Notes: generated from the sequence alone by a model not told the origin. Shown: positions 24,773 through 38,627, counted from the stretch's first letter. The stretch is DNA of 64,000 nt from Crotophaga sulcirostris (GCA_013397455.1 VYZB01000194.1:390491-454490), one strand, 5' to 3'. Numbers and translations are program-made.

Positions 24773-27467
24773 GTGTCTTCCAAAATACAGGCTTTCAAGT
24801 GTACAGCTTTACCCCAGAAATTGTTCTATGCCATGTTTGGCGCTGAGTGTCACATGAGGAAAACAACAGCAGAAATTTGGGAAAATTACTCCAACGCAAG
24901 ACTTTCAACATTTTTCTTTAAAGATCGTTTTCATACAATCTCTTAAGCTGCGTCTAAGCTAAAGAAAATTTGCAGGAAGAACGGTGCTGCAGGACTTGTC
25001 AGGTGAAGTGAGCTCCTGATATGTCAAAATGCAGACAAGCAGAGCAAGTTGAGTGAACATGGGCCACGTAATAATCCACTCCTATTGACAGGGACTCAAG
25101 GAACTGGGGCTCTAAGAGCCTTCTTCCACTGCAGTTCGCCTCCAGCTATGGAGCTCTTTCTGTCACTGCCATGTTTTAACCAAACACTGAAGTTAATTAT
25201 GAGATGAAGAAACTATAATTTATGCACATTAAAATGACTGATATCAACACTCAGCAAGAGAATCCGTTCACTCTGTAGTCTTGATAATTTTTGCCATTTT
25301 ATGACGTAAATGGTACTCCTTCCCTGGTCGCTATTGAAATTGATTTAAAGAATTTATTCCAATACACAAGCCACTAGTTTAGTTGTGCATTTCACTGGAA
25401 AAAAGAATGAGGTAGAATGCAGAACGGTTTTCTCCTAATTTGCTTTAGCAGAAGATCATTCTAGCCATCAGTGACTGAACTCTGCTAAAGTACAGTTTTC
25501 ATTTCCCTTCTCAACCGTGGATAAAACAAAGCTGACAACACATATTTTTCTCTGTCAAAACATTTCACCTACTTTGCAGTGCACAGAGAGTCTGAGAGCC
25601 ATAACTTAGGCCAAGATTACGACAAAATTTTTGTTATCTTAATATTGATGATGTATATACACTAGATCCTTAACAGAAGTGTACTAGCTTAGAAACATGT
25701 CATAGATAAAAAGGGATTTCCCAAATGATAGTATCAAATGGGAAAAAAAAATAATCTAGTTGGTTATCAGATTAGAATGGTGGGGGCTAGGACAACACTA
25801 TCTGCTATATCTCGTCAGACACAATAATGTTCAGCTGCTTCAAGAGTCACTGAAGCACACAGAGCTTTGGTTGGCTGAAATGCAGTATGAGCATCTTATT
25901 TTTTTGCCTTGGCTGCTGTTATTTGAAATTCTAGAAAATGACCAAAGCAGACCAGGTTGTTTCCGCCAAGTTTTCCCTTGTACAAAATGAGTTGCAGTCT
26001 TATGTAATGTGTCTCCCAGACATATGTTCCTGAGGATTATGTAAAGAGAAGCACAGCAACATATGAAAAACCCACGCATGCAAATAAATTGCTATGAGTC
26101 CTAAAGATGAAGCCATAATACAGATGTCATTCAAATACCTACTTCTCAATATGAAATAGAAAGACTACCAATAAAACGAAATGCTGTGCCTATACAATTG
26201 GTCCAAGATGGACTCAAGTCAAAGACAAAGAATTTTTAGAAAGTTAGTACAAACGTAAAACAAAAATAATTGATTTACTCATCACAACACAATTTTTTTT
26301 CTCTGAAATTAAACACATAAATATACAAGTGGCCATCCAGGCCAAGGATGAAACGGTTCTTGTGCCTTTTGTATCAACAACAAAATCACTACTTGTGCAG
26401 AAATATAACTGACAGTATGTATTATGTTATATCCAAAGTGAATATCTGTGCATCTCCACAAGGAGAAGGGGGGATAGAAGGGCTTTCCTGTCCCTGGCCT
26501 GAAAGTGTATTCAGCCACAGCAAAGAGAACAACTCATTCCAAAGACTCTTCTAATGTACCTCGCCTTCAGCTGTGTGGTTTTGCCTGCTTGTACTTCTGT
26601 CTTGCATGGCAGAAGAGCACCTCTCTCGGTGTTGCAAGAGACCTTACAAAAAACATTTAAATAGTCTGCACAAAAAACGCCTGCCTGAGAACTGCACAGC
26701 TGGGGGACAAGGGTTAGGATTAAGCATTTAAGAAAAATTCCAATGCAATGCTGTGCTGGTTCTTAACTTCCCTGCCTAAAATCACATTCAGTTTATCTGA
26801 AAAAATGTTTATTTCAAATTATGAACTTGTTAGTCTTTTACTTAGCTGTAACTTGAGCTCCTCTGCCCCCTATGCATTCCCGTCTAGAACCACTAGCCAG
26901 GTACTGGTCTAGGGAGTCTGATAGATTAATTCAGTTTTCTACTATTACATATACACTGATGATAGGACATGTTTTGTACAGCAGGCCTAACGATTGTCTC
27001 CTAACTGAGCAATTTAATTTCTACCATATTGTGAGAGGTATCTCCCATGACTAAAGTGGAGACCTTTTACACATTACCTCTTTGAAACTGAGATAAATAT
27101 ATAGATACATAAACCTATATCAGTTAGGATATGGTTGAACAACTGTCACATCCATGTAACTGTTAAACAGTGACAAAATGTGATGTTAACTTTCTATTTC
27201 AGCATCCACGTAAGAAAAATCACTTATTTTAAAGCATTAATTGTTCTAGTTAGTCCACACTGATATGTTAATTTCACACATCATCATATATGTAGATCAC
27301 ACATAGATTCAACATACCATTATATTTTATAGGTTAGTTTTTTTGTTTGCAGTTGCCACATCCATATACTTTTTTATTTTAATTTGGAACATAGACAATA
27401 GCCAATTTCATAGACAATGAAAACAACTTAGGTAATAGTATTAAAACCACAGAACCAAGAAAATAAT
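24773..27467. other. Non-coding stretch, no gene recognised
   Basis: Nothing can be assigned. Short frames on both strands lack domains and splice contexts, and no simple repeats of note are seen. Confidence 0.6.
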
Positions 27468-27750
27468 CTCAGGTGAAGGAACCTCCGGAGATCTTTAGCC
27501 TAACCTCCTGCCCAAAGCAGGGCTAATATTGAGAAGGTTGCTCAGGGTCATTTCCAGTTAGGTTTTGAATATTTGAGTTTTCTAAAGGTGAAATGTCTAC
27601 AGCCTCTTTGGGCAACTCATTTCAACAATTTTCCATGCTGACAGGTTTTTTTTCTTATGTCAAGACAGGATTTCCTGTGTTCCAGCCTGTGTCTGCTGCC
27701 TCTTGTCGTATCATTCTGTACCTCTCAGGGGAGTCTGGGTCTATTTTTTC
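27468..27750 (-). mobile_element. Old CR1 LINE 3' region, minus strand
   Basis: On the plus strand the sequence reads as the complement of a CR1 3' end: CCTCCGGAGATC, TAACCTCCTGCCCAAAGCAG, GGTTGCTCAGGGTCATTTCC, CAGTTAGGTTTTGAATATTT, GGGCAACTCATTTCAACAAT and TTTCCTGTGTTCCAGCCTGT. This matches the general CR1 pattern rather than the younger set in this window. Indels have destroyed the reading frame. The boundary on the low-coordinate side is blurred, and any octamer tail is degraded. Confidence 0.88.
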
Positions 27751-30700
27751 TATTCTCTTGTATTAGGTAATCATAAAAGAAAAAGACAAAAGGGAAAGAA
27801 TAGCTGTAGTTGACATAAGATTTCCAAAGAGTTTATTTTTTTCTTTACAGTTTTCCCTATTTTTCACTTAAAAGTGATGAAATTTCTATTGATTATCCCA
27901 CTTACCTTTGTGTTCCGTTTATGTCAGCTACAGAGGCAAAAAGTAACTATCTTTTGGTCAGCGCAAGATGTAGAATTTATGTTTTCCAAGCAATTCAGGT
28001 GCTATGACCCTAAGAATCAGGCAGAATATGCTGAAAAAAAACATGTTTTCTCATAAGATTTTCCCTTCTTTTTTGCTTGTACTCAAACTGTAAACAATAA
28101 CAGTTCAAAAACAGATTTTTTTATGCTTTTCTGGCCAATCTTCTTCAGGCCTTCAACTGAACCATAAAAATAACAAAGTACAAACATGAAAAATAAATTT
28201 AATGTTGAAGTCCTATTCAAGTTTGGGCAATTGTTTTCTTGATATTTTTACTTTTTCAACATGATTGATCTACCTCTAACTGCATTGTTCCCCTTTGATA
28301 CACGGTAAGCAGATTCAGAGACTTTCTCTTGCCTTATATTTTTAATTTCTTTAGGGAGTCTTCAATGCTATGCATTTCAATTTTTTCACCTGTGCACTGA
28401 TAATTAGCTAATTTCCCTTGCACAAGACACAGAAAAAATGCAGTACAAAAAAAAGGCATAATTGACATTTGGGTTGTATATTCTTGTAAACATCCCTTAC
28501 ATTTCTGTTCTTATTTCACCTTATCCGCTTATCATTCTTTGCAATAACATTTTCAGTGGCTTGCAACACTGCAAATAGATTTCAGTTGCACAAGATTACG
28601 TTTAATTTTTCTGTTTACTTCTAGATCGACAAATGCATTTTCATTCAGAAATAATGTTAAAAATCAGGTTTTGAGTTCCGTGTCTTTAGTTTATATCTTT
28701 TTAATCTAAACAAATGGGAAAAAACTATCATGGGAGTAATGATTTGTATGATGAACACCAATCTCATCTGTGCTCCAGAGGAATTAACCACCATAGAGGT
28801 AAATTTATCACTACTCATTCAATGTACTGACAGTCAAGAATCCCATCCAAAATAGTGGTGTGTTCACCTTCTGAATGCCAAACGATACTAACTTGGCAAG
28901 AGTGGTTTTTACTAGTCCGTTCAATTTGGATGATGTTTTCCATTCCTCAGGAGTCTGACAACATGGTAGACAAGAGCATTTAACAGCATCTTCAGGCATT
29001 TCCTGTGGAAGAATGGAAATACAGACTGGACCATGTGGAATAGTATTCACAGAAGGTGAAAGAATAGACACGGGTAGAATAAGGCTTATGTTACAACTAT
29101 TACATACAGCAAGACCATTTAGAAAGCATTTAAAGTCATTCCAGAAGTATTGTTTCTTTATTCTTTCTTTTAATTAGTAGTTCAGCCTTCATCACTGCAG
29201 CATAATACATTTTTCTTTTCCCAAAGATTATGGTGATCATATTTGTTCTTAGTAATACAGATGTGTTATATACGTAGTTACATCCCACTGGATCATTAAC
29301 AGTCATTTCAGATGATTAAAGACCCTTGGCCTTCAGCCTTACATACACAGTGTACCTCAAGTATGTATTTATAGTCCATTAATGCACCATCATGCTGTCT
29401 TACTGCTTTATTATTTTAAGCTCTGCAAATCTGGAATAGTGTTATTTCACAATATTTATCTAGAAAAGCAGATGAGGGGAAGAATTTTGCCAAATTTCCA
29501 ATATGGGTTAAACACCTGGAATAGAGTTTTGTACTAATAAGAAATTGCATATACTAAGGGCTATATGCTATGGCTTATAATATTCATTTCACTTACGTAG
29601 TGCTATAACCCAGAAGAAACATCGCTAAGCTATGCAAAAGCAAAACTAACTCACTTATTCTGTTCTTTCCTTACACAAAGCTCCCAGGAGTCTCCCTCTT
29701 CCTCTCCCACACTTTCCAGTCGCATACATAGAAAGACTGGGGCAGGTGGAAGAGGTGGTTACCCAAGCAGTACTCTGCAGACAAAGGGCAGCCCTGTGAG
29801 CTAGCAAAGCAGAGCAGTGGAGGAACAGCACACAGCCTCATGCTCCATTTCCAGACAAGGTGTCAGACTGCTCGCAGTCTTAAGCAACTTTCAGTTTGAA
29901 TATCTGATTTATACTTTTAATATTATCTTCACAAAAATAAGAAATAATAAATATTCTTCTTCATTTTTTTGTTTGCTGGTTTATGTTTTGTCATAGAAAA
30001 TCTACGTTCTAAGGTCCAAAGTGCAGCCATGAGCAGTATCAGGTCACTGAGCTGCAAAGAGTCAAACCAAAGAGTCAACCTGCTATATCCATCCACGATG
30101 CTATGAGATTATACACGCACTTTCTGCCAGTAAATGACAAAATCTTTTATTAAGAGACTTTTGCCCCTCTTTCCACTTTTAGGAAAGTTTATCTTTAATT
30201 CTCTGGGTCTAGTCTCAGCACACCCTTAGTAATTTTTTTCCAGCTCTTTGTATGCTGTCCTGTTTTAAGTTGGATGATCACACTTATTTATTCTACCAGT
30301 ATATGAGCCTTCTGAATTGTTTGATACCATAATATCACTCTGCTCAATGCTTTTGATCAGAATAGTTAACACTGGTCTAATTAATCTTGAGTAGTTTCCA
30401 GAACAATAAAAAGGGTGAAGCAAGAAGGTATTAACTCCATACAGAGCTGTCATTATGATCATTACTGTGACAGTAGGTGAGAAGCAGAACTGCAGAGGTC
30501 TACGCAGCTGGTTATCCAGATGGGTAATATTGAGTTTGTTTACAATTTGGAAAAATACCATGACTGTACACCTCTCTCAACTTGTCCAAAATACATTAAA
30601 CATTCAATAAAATTCTGGGCTATGGGTTGTAAACAAATTCTAAATCTATCAACTATGGTATTCTAAAATGAGAATATTCTTCAATGAGAAAATATTCATA

Positions 30701-33333
30701 CTAGTCCACTGCTTCAGCCAAAGATGTCAAACAACAGTGAATCTTACTTCATGGAAAAGTTGATTAGAAAAAACTCATGACAGACTTGTGCTGACCTTGC
30801 AGTCAAATGCATAAACGGGGCACGAGGTCTAGCAGGGAAGTTCCTTGTTATAAAAAGACTTCTGATGGGCTAAAAGATGCTTGGAGTGTGGTCCACCTCC
30901 ACCACCTACCTAATTAGAGAGGGGTGTACAGAAACCCAAAGAAAGGCGAAACAGCTCAGGTAAATTCATTAATGTCTACAGTTAGAGTATGAAGTCAACC
31001 CTTCAATGAAGCTAATGAACAAAATCACAAAAGGTGAAGTCACAAGATAGGTTTTTAACCCAGCACACATATTGTACTTGTTCAGACATTCACAGAATAT
31101 TTATGGTAACCTTTACGTCGAACAGCCCGTTTCAAGTATTTCAGTCAACAACAGGTCTCAGACCGAGTGCTACATGTTCCCAGAAAGGCTCAGGAAAGGA
31201 CCTAGATACGCTCAGATCCTCAGGGAACACACAGCATCCTGCTGTACATCAGGCGGTACCCACCAGATTACATAGCACAGATAGACTTGAGGACCTGGAG
31301 AAGTGACTCTCCAGAGGCAGTGCCATGGGAACCTGGAGGAAAACAACAAACCTACTGACAGCAAGAAATGGCCTGTCTCCAGAAGAACCAGGGCTGGAAC
31401 CTGCCTCTGCACAAACACAGAGCACAGCAAACCAAAGAAGAAATGCTAGGGAGGGAGCCTGGGTCAGCCGTGTGTTCATAGACACTTAAAATCTTCCAAG
31501 GAGGAAGACACAGATGATGATAACATGTAAATGCTGCATGCAGAAGCAAATAAAAGTTAATTAGTATCAAGATAAAACTGAGTCATGTTGGTTTTCAGTC
31601 ACCAGTTTATTGAACAGCACTATTTTTCCCCTCATAAAGCCCAAGGAGAAACCTTTCCTGCTCTCATTATCTATGGCAAAACAGAGAAGGAGAATGCTAT
31701 TTTATCATTTCTTTGAAGTGCAGCCCAGAACAAAACTGTTGCCTGAGTCTGAACATACACAGTTGCAGAACATGAGTAACCCCATTGAGATTAGAACGAG
31801 ACCTGCTGTTTCCTAAACTAATGTAGTTAGTGGAAAACATATCACGTTTTCTCAACATTAAATTTTATTTTGTATTTTGCACAAGTCTAACCACTCAGAC
31901 TTTGCTGAGCCTGCAGAAAAAATAAATCTCTTCTGCGTACAGGCACTGTTTGTGAACACATTCATTAAAATTGGACCATGAGGAGCTCCTTATAGCTGCA
32001 ATTCCAGAGAAACGTAATGTTGTGCAGCAGAAAGATTTAAGTTTCTCCCTCGGTTGAGTGTGAAGCCTTCACATGTGGCAGTGTGATAGCCCTTATTGAT
32101 ACTTCTTTGCCTCAAGCCTGGATGTGGTTAGTCTCATACAAAAAGCAATATTCCAGTAACTTGGAACTGACTCTGTTGTCACTTATCTCTGTCTTGCACA
32201 GGAACAACCCTGGTAAAGATAGTGAGTTTGTTCTGACACATGAAAGAAGAATCATTATTATACCCAGCAGCTGAACTGGTCAGCTGCTAAACAGTCCTGA
32301 GTCAGATTCACTTGCATGACAGATGTTTTGAATCAGACAGATTTACCTGCACATATCTTATCAATATAAACTGTTAGAATAATTTTCATGCATTTTTACT
32401 GGGCTAGCAATATAAGTGAAAACATGAAATAATAGTATTTAGCATGCTGTGTGAGTTCATGATTTCTCCTTCATGCCTGCCAAAGAGCAAATTTCTTTGA
32501 AAATAAATAGTAATTAATATGAATCTGTGCGTAATTGCCATGCTTGCTGTGAATGGATGAAGAGAGACTGGAGCTGAAATACATTTCTGGTTTACTTTCA
32601 GTAAGAGCTCTTATATTATTATGCTACAAGAGGTAGAATACTGGGGGGGGGGGGGGCAGGGAGTATATGTGTAGTGTCTTGCTTCAGAGAGCTCTTCAAC
32701 TCATTTTCTTGCTGCCTGCATATGAGAAAGTGCCCAGCTGGCAACTTTGCTTCTGATTTATAGGAAAGGTCAGTTAATCCCAAGCAGGCATTTTGCTAAA
32801 TATCAAGATATCTTCCCATGTGTGTTCTCTGTCTAGCTTGACGGAAGTTGGAAGGTGAAGCATTAGCTAGGCTTACAGAGTAAGGTGGAGTGATACCATC
32901 TTTAATAACTATCACTCACAGTAAATTTGCTTCCCGGTGTTGAATAGTTTGTGGATCATAATTAAGATTATAACTTCACAAGGATTCTCCATTTGTCATA
33001 ATACTTCTCTGTAGACAGATTGATAGGGCAAACATCTCATCTTCATCTATTTTGTGACTGCTGTACTGCCAGGCAAACAATGCAGAGGAAAGAAAGTGCA
33101 TTGAGAATAATCCTGCAGTCCCTACCAGTCCTTAGCTGTTCCTCTGAGGTCATCATGAGATCTGCACTAAGAGTAACCACTCTTTGAAACACCAGTTGTC
33201 CCCGGCCATCACATCTCTGACTTTCAAAGTATCTCTTTTTCAGACTATTCATAAAAAGATTGCAGAGACAGCATTTAATTGTTGTTTATTTTCTAAACAA
33301 AAACAGTAGGAACAGTCTCCGCCATGACTGGAG
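27751..33333. other. Non-coding stretch, no gene recognised
   Basis: No gene or clear transposon is seen. It includes the 14-base G run listed separately. The interval 32390-32580 is AT-rich but not repetitive, with many TAAT, CATGC and TTGCCATG-like words of the kind found in conserved non-coding elements. That reading is an impression only. Frames of 86-98 codons on the minus strand (28811-29071, 30265-30561) have no recognised domains. Confidence 0.55.
32643..32656. repeat. Poly-G run, 14 bases
   Basis: An uninterrupted run of 14 G is read directly, followed by CAGGGAG. Mononucleotide G runs this long are uncommon in AT-rich vertebrate DNA. They are prone to length variation and sequencing error. 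Confidence 0.9.
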
Positions 33334-33440
33334 AAAAAAAAAAACAACAAATAAACAACCAAAACCAAAACAAACAAACAAAACAACAACAACAAAAAAA
33401 AAAGTACAGACCACAAACAAACACCAAAGACCAAAAACAT
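33334..33440. repeat. A-rich / CAAA low-complexity tract
   Basis: The tract is made of A-runs and CAAA, CAAC and CAACAA units on the plus strand. Frames through it translate as Lys/Gln/Asn/Thr-rich strings, which are artefacts of composition. It could be the remnant tail of a retroposed sequence, but no body is recognised beside it. Confidence 0.85.
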
Positions 33441-36400
33441 AAAGTCCCTACAGGGTGCACAAAGCAAGTGAGGAAACTTTATAAAATTAATACTTGTGGA
33501 AAGTTGTGTGTTTATCCAGTGCTATGAAATAAATGGAGCAGAAGTATCGACATCAACATTTGTTTAAGTACACATTAACAAGAATACAAAGTATAAATAA
33601 AAGGAGATAAAAGCCTGGCAATAGCCCTGAAGGAAATTGCTGAAGTGTCCAGAAGCAACACACCATAACCCTTTCTATATTAAGATAGTACATCACACCT
33701 GACAAGAGACCAAGGGAAAAGAAAGTCATAGGAGATGCTTTCTCAGATTTGGGTTTGCTTTTTTTTGCAATTATCTGTGGCATGTAGGCAACATTTCATG
33801 CAAGAATATGCATCCTGAAATTTATACTGGAGAAAAGTATACCAATCATTCCTTTACAGCAGAAAACTACTCTTTTTCCCCTCAACTACAGGTACATCAT
33901 TCTAACTCCAGTGTAGCTGGCATGTCACTCAACTTAAATATTACCATACACATATAGTATAGAATAATCGATACTTTACAGAGGAGGACCCCAAAAATAA
34001 TTAATTTTTCCATTCCAGAGCCTGTACATTTTACTAGGGCCATGAACACATCACCATTACAGAGTGTGATAAGAACTTCAGTCAGCCAGCAGAGCAACTA
34101 TGATCCTTTTTAAAGGTCTCATCTGAAAGGCCCTGCACTAAACTTCACACTAATCCTTTTTTATTTTGAAGTAAGCTGAGATGAACCCACTAAAATGTCA
34201 ATGTGAAGTCCAAAAAGGGCAGACATATTTTCGAAAAGAAATCACAAAGAAAGGTCTAAGGAATGTATAACCCTTTATTTAAATCCCATATGCATTTTCT
34301 TATAAAGTCATTTGCAAAAAAAAATAGAGGTTTATCTCAATACTTTATGGACTATGCAGCTATCGTAGCACACCAAAAAAAATCATGCCTGGTCAGAGCT
34401 CATGTTCCAGGCAGTCACTGGAAATATTGCATAAACCATTTAGTTGTCAATTTTCATGACACATCTCAGCTCAAAGGCACTGACTTGTTAAAGACTGAGC
34501 TTCAAAAAAAACATCCTCTACTGTGGAGAGTGATCACTGCACAGAGTTTAGTCTTTCCTCAGAGAAAGAGAATTGAGGAAAAATTCCAAAATACAAGGTT
34601 GGTCATCACCATATTAAGACTTCTCTTACTGTGCAGAAATTATCTCAAAAGCTCTTCTATGTCTTCTCCACATCACTTGGACACAACAAATGGTGTAGGA
34701 AGAAGTAATTGCTTCTGTTGCCTAATGGTGCTGCAGCACCTTCAAGAGGCAGGGCCATACCAAGTACGTTGAAGCTGCTTTCATCCCTGTATTTGCAGCC
34801 TGCAGTAAGACAATCTCATCCAGAGCACAATGAAGAAAATATCTTATTTCACACTGTTCGTTAAAAAACGCAATAACTCTACAATCCTGTCAACTAACTC
34901 TGTATCTACTTTTTCCCAGAAACTATTTTGGCTGCAGACACATACAGCTACCATGGTGGAGTGTCTGGAAATTTTAAATACTGAACATAAGAAGATGTTA
35001 AAAGATTGAATGTTGAAGCTGGGAAGGGGATGGGGGTAGCATTCTTGAATTTTGCTTGATTTTTGCTGGTTTTCAACCTTCTTGTTTAAAAAAAACACTG
35101 AAAGTTGTAAGATTTACATAAAAGTATTTCTAAGAACAAATAAGAGGACGATTAACATCTGTATTGTACTAAAAGTAGAGCTCTCAAGGTTCTGAAATGG
35201 TCCAAGTTTCCTAAACCCAGCTCCTTAGGTCTTTCTTTGCTCGAGGATGGTTGTGGAAACCTAATTCAGAAGACACTTTACATCTCTTTTGGTCATCAAT
35301 ATTGTTTATAGCAAAGGGCCCAGGATGCTATTTCTGAACATACAATTCGATGTTGTTGCTGCTGGAGCTGATAATCAAAACAGCACTGGGTAGCTCATAG
35401 TGACACTTATCCACTCTAAAATCTGCAGAATTAAAATTATCAGGTCATGCATTTTAAGGACAAACATGCCATGTGTTCTACTTGAGTTACAAGACCCAGC
35501 ACAGCTGTATTTTATGGTGCTTGCTGGCTTCCATAATTTTCAGGCATTGCCTCTTTAAACTGATTTAAACTGGCCAGCTGTAAATTCACCATGTTACCTC
35601 TAGTGTCATGCAGAAACTAGAAAAAAAAAATAAAACAAAGATTCAACTCAAAATAAGTCTGAGGACACACTATTGTGGAGGATTTGAACAAGTTTAAGCA
35701 ATTTTAGTCCAAAATTGTTTTCAGATGTCAAATTTTCAGAGTGTTTTCACAAAGTTTGAGACACAGGGGTTTTTCACTTTCTGTTCTATATGACAGAAGA
35801 GGTCAGAGCAGGGTGAGAAGAGCATTCTAGAACATCTCATCCTTGCCTATCTCTTCCTTGCCTTTCCTATAATACTCTCAATGTAATAATTATCTGATAA
35901 AAAATGGGTCAGGAGCAAGTCACCTAAGTTAATAGAGTATCTGACAAAAGGTCTTACTCATGAATAAAAATATAATTGCTGCCTAAATTATATGAACAAA
36001 ACAAAAAACACGAAACCCTTCATTGCTGTAATGTTTCCCAGCAGTTAAAGCAAATATTTGCTTCATAGTTCCCTTGCTTCCCCACACACTGCACATTCCA
36101 CACACATTTACAGCAAAATTCTCAGTTAATGCCTTTCTACCTCAGTAAAATAAAACCGCAAGAGTATGAGACAGACGAGACAAGTTGTTCTCCAAAGGTT
36201 TTGTAAAACCTGTGTTTGAACTAGAAAACAAAAATTGCGTGACATTTGAGGGATTTTACCGACATAAATCCCAAAGTAGCAGTTCAAGGCAGTACATTAA
36301 TTTAGTTGGCAACTTTAAAAGCAGTTAGATGGTAATAGGCATTAAATTAAAGAAAATTCCATTGAACTGGAAGGGCATAATGGGCCTAAAAGATTCAGTA

Positions 36401-36666
36401 TTCTTTGGGGAAGAGGGTGTGCCCTCCACATGTAATTCAATAAAAATCCTTTAATACAAAGGCATAGTGATAGTTCAATTACATAGTGTTTTTTCTCTTG
36501 TATTCCACTAGCTGAAAAGTGATGATTAGAGAATTGGTGGGGTTGAAATTTTCATATCACCTGTGCCTTATAAATAGTAGGCTTTATTTTCATGTGAAAA
36601 TGCACATTTAAAGGTCTGAGTATTGCTGCTATGAGTCACGTGTGAACTGTGGTGGTTTACACTTGC
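33441..36666. other. Non-coding stretch with a 169-codon frame of unknown meaning
   Basis: No recognised gene. The frame from 34263 to 34772 on the plus strand is the longest in the window. It has no recognised domain, signal peptide or repeat, and its amino-acid make-up is unremarkable. No splice sites or promoter obviously belong to it. I regard it as most likely chance. The rest is AT-rich unique-looking DNA. Confidence 0.5.
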
Positions 36667-36730
36667 TAAGTATGCTACAAAGAATCCTTCTGGGCACAGC
36701 ATACATTTTCAGCATCCATCCACCAGCCAG
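36667..36730 (+). repeat. 64-bp direct duplication, copy 1
   Basis: This 64-base block, starting TAAGTATGCTACAAAG and ending CATCCACCAGCCAG, recurs in the same orientation at 38564-38627 with one difference (CAGCATACA here, CAGCACACA there). Similarity stops sharply at both ends. It does not resemble CR1 or simple sequence. Confidence 0.95.
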
Positions 36731-38563
36731 TCTCTGGTTATCAAAAATACATCGATCATTAGAGGTCAATTTCATCAGTGCAACTTCTCTAAAAGGCTAG
36801 TAGTTGCTCATGGTCCATTTGCTCACCCTCCCAGTTTTCAGGTGTTTACCTTATACACACACACTAAAGGGCAATCTAAGTAAGGTGCAGATATCAGTAA
36901 AAAAAATCATATTTATTTTAGTTTATATGTTGTTACCCAGAGTCATGAATTTCACCAATATCTTTCCTGATAAGCAAAATATTTTGTGCCTGTCTTTCCA
37001 AAAAACATTGCTGATCAAGGAAGTAGCAGCAAGAAAACATTATTGACAAGCTTCTAGGGTCATACCATGTTAACAGCAGCCAGATTTGGAAAGTCAGAGA
37101 GTTCTGCCCTTGTTTCTCTCCTGGGACCCAGGTAAGTAAGAAAGTCCATGTATGGATGTTTATCAAGTCAGGCAATCACATGGCAAATGTAGTTTCCTTA
37201 GTGTAAGTATTGTGATATTATATTCTGGGGCATAGACTCCTGAGAATATGAGAGATGATAGTATCTATAAATCAGCGCTCCCAACATTGATTGCAATACT
37301 CAAGAGCACCATCTTCCAGAGATGATGCTTCAGGGAATGATCGTAAGAACATAACAGGTAGCTAAATCAAAAGACGTCTCAGCAACATACCTGCTGTTCA
37401 AGAGAATGAGTTGCACCCTCGGATGGGGAACTATCCAAGTATACATTATGAGTTCAACCAGCTTTGTGAAAATTCATTTTAGGGAAAAACGAAGTACTTT
37501 TCATGTATCCAAAACTAAATGAATTCTTGTTGTAAATTGTTGTAAATCCAGCCTAGCACATAATTTAATTTCAATACAAATATATTTCTCAATCACATTG
37601 CACAGAGACATTAAAGTTGGGCAGACAGCTTCCAGGTATTTCTAACAACTTTCATTTCCAACATTGAAATTTTGTTTCTTTATTGAACACAAGAAGAATC
37701 ATTTCTTCCAGAGAACTTCAAAGAAATATATATTGCATGCTTTTTTTTTTTTTGATAAACAAACTTTAAAACTCATTTGAATTTTCTCATGATGAACTAA
37801 CACAGCATAGCACCTGTGCAATGTTACTAACAAGACTCCATTCTTGTTAAATCTTCCCTTTTACTCACACCTGGTCCTTCCTGAAGGCGACACCTTTGTT
37901 ACCTAAAGGCTATATTCCTCTCACTTTTTCAGAAAACCTAAGCAATACATCAATACTTCTTAATTCTGCATTTATATACATTTTTCCCTCTTGCCTCTAG
38001 ACAAAGGTATCCTTTCTGGTCAGCAGACAAAAGCCTTGAGCTGGGCACTCGTATTTCCTAGAACTCAATGGCCATTTCTTCTGCCTGTGCAGTCACACAA
38101 CTACACACTGACTCAACAGGTTTCTGGACAGAAACTCGTAGCTGCATCATCCCCCCTGTTATCAACAGCAAATGAATCTTCTCACCAGAGCTGGCTTTTA
38201 AATAAAAACACAGAACACTCACATCATGTGTGGGTGAGCAGCTTCCCCCACTATCTCCCAGGGTTTGCAGAAAAGGCAAACAATCCTTTGGTGTAGTTGG
38301 ATCTTTCTCTTTTAACTGCAATGGACTGCTGAAAATTGACTGGGAGCATGAGAAGCATGTTTCTCACAAAACACAGCCTTTTGAGGCATGTTTCTCAAAA
38401 TTCAGTTTCTTTAGGGGTCATGGGATCAACTGGTCCTTTTTCTAACTGAAAACAGGGCTCGATGGAAGTGTATAAGAAGAAATAACTGAAATGCATACTG
38501 CAAGACTGTTTCCCCCTCAATGTCACAGCCCAAAACATTCTTCCAACTTATGTCTTTCCCTAT
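36731..38563. other. Non-coding spacer between the two 64-bp copies
   Basis: Nothing assignable is seen. It has a strong but isolated splice-donor-like CAGGTAAGTAAG near 37129-37140 and a T-run at 37741-37753. No frame has recognisable coding content. Confidence 0.55.
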
Positions 38564-38627
38564 TAAGTATGCTACAAAGAATCCTTCTGGGCACAGCACA
38601 CATTTTCAGCATCCATCCACCAGCCAG
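38564..38627 (+). repeat. 64-bp direct duplication, copy 2
   Basis: Second copy of the block at 36667-36730, 63 of 64 positions identical, same orientation, about 1.9 kb downstream. The high identity implies a recent duplication, or a young dispersed repeat with other copies outside the window. Confidence 0.95.

Noticed and set aside
28811..29071. 86-codon minus-strand frame with a Cys-containing segment, considered as a gene or retroelement piece
   Set aside because: No recognised domain, no splice context, and no supporting repeat signature.
33260..33527. Lys/Gln-rich frames
   Set aside because: They are translations of the A-rich low-complexity tract.
37129..37140. Strong donor-like CAGGTAAGTAAG
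   Set aside because: No convincing acceptor or coding segment lies upstream; isolated donor-like words are expected by chance.
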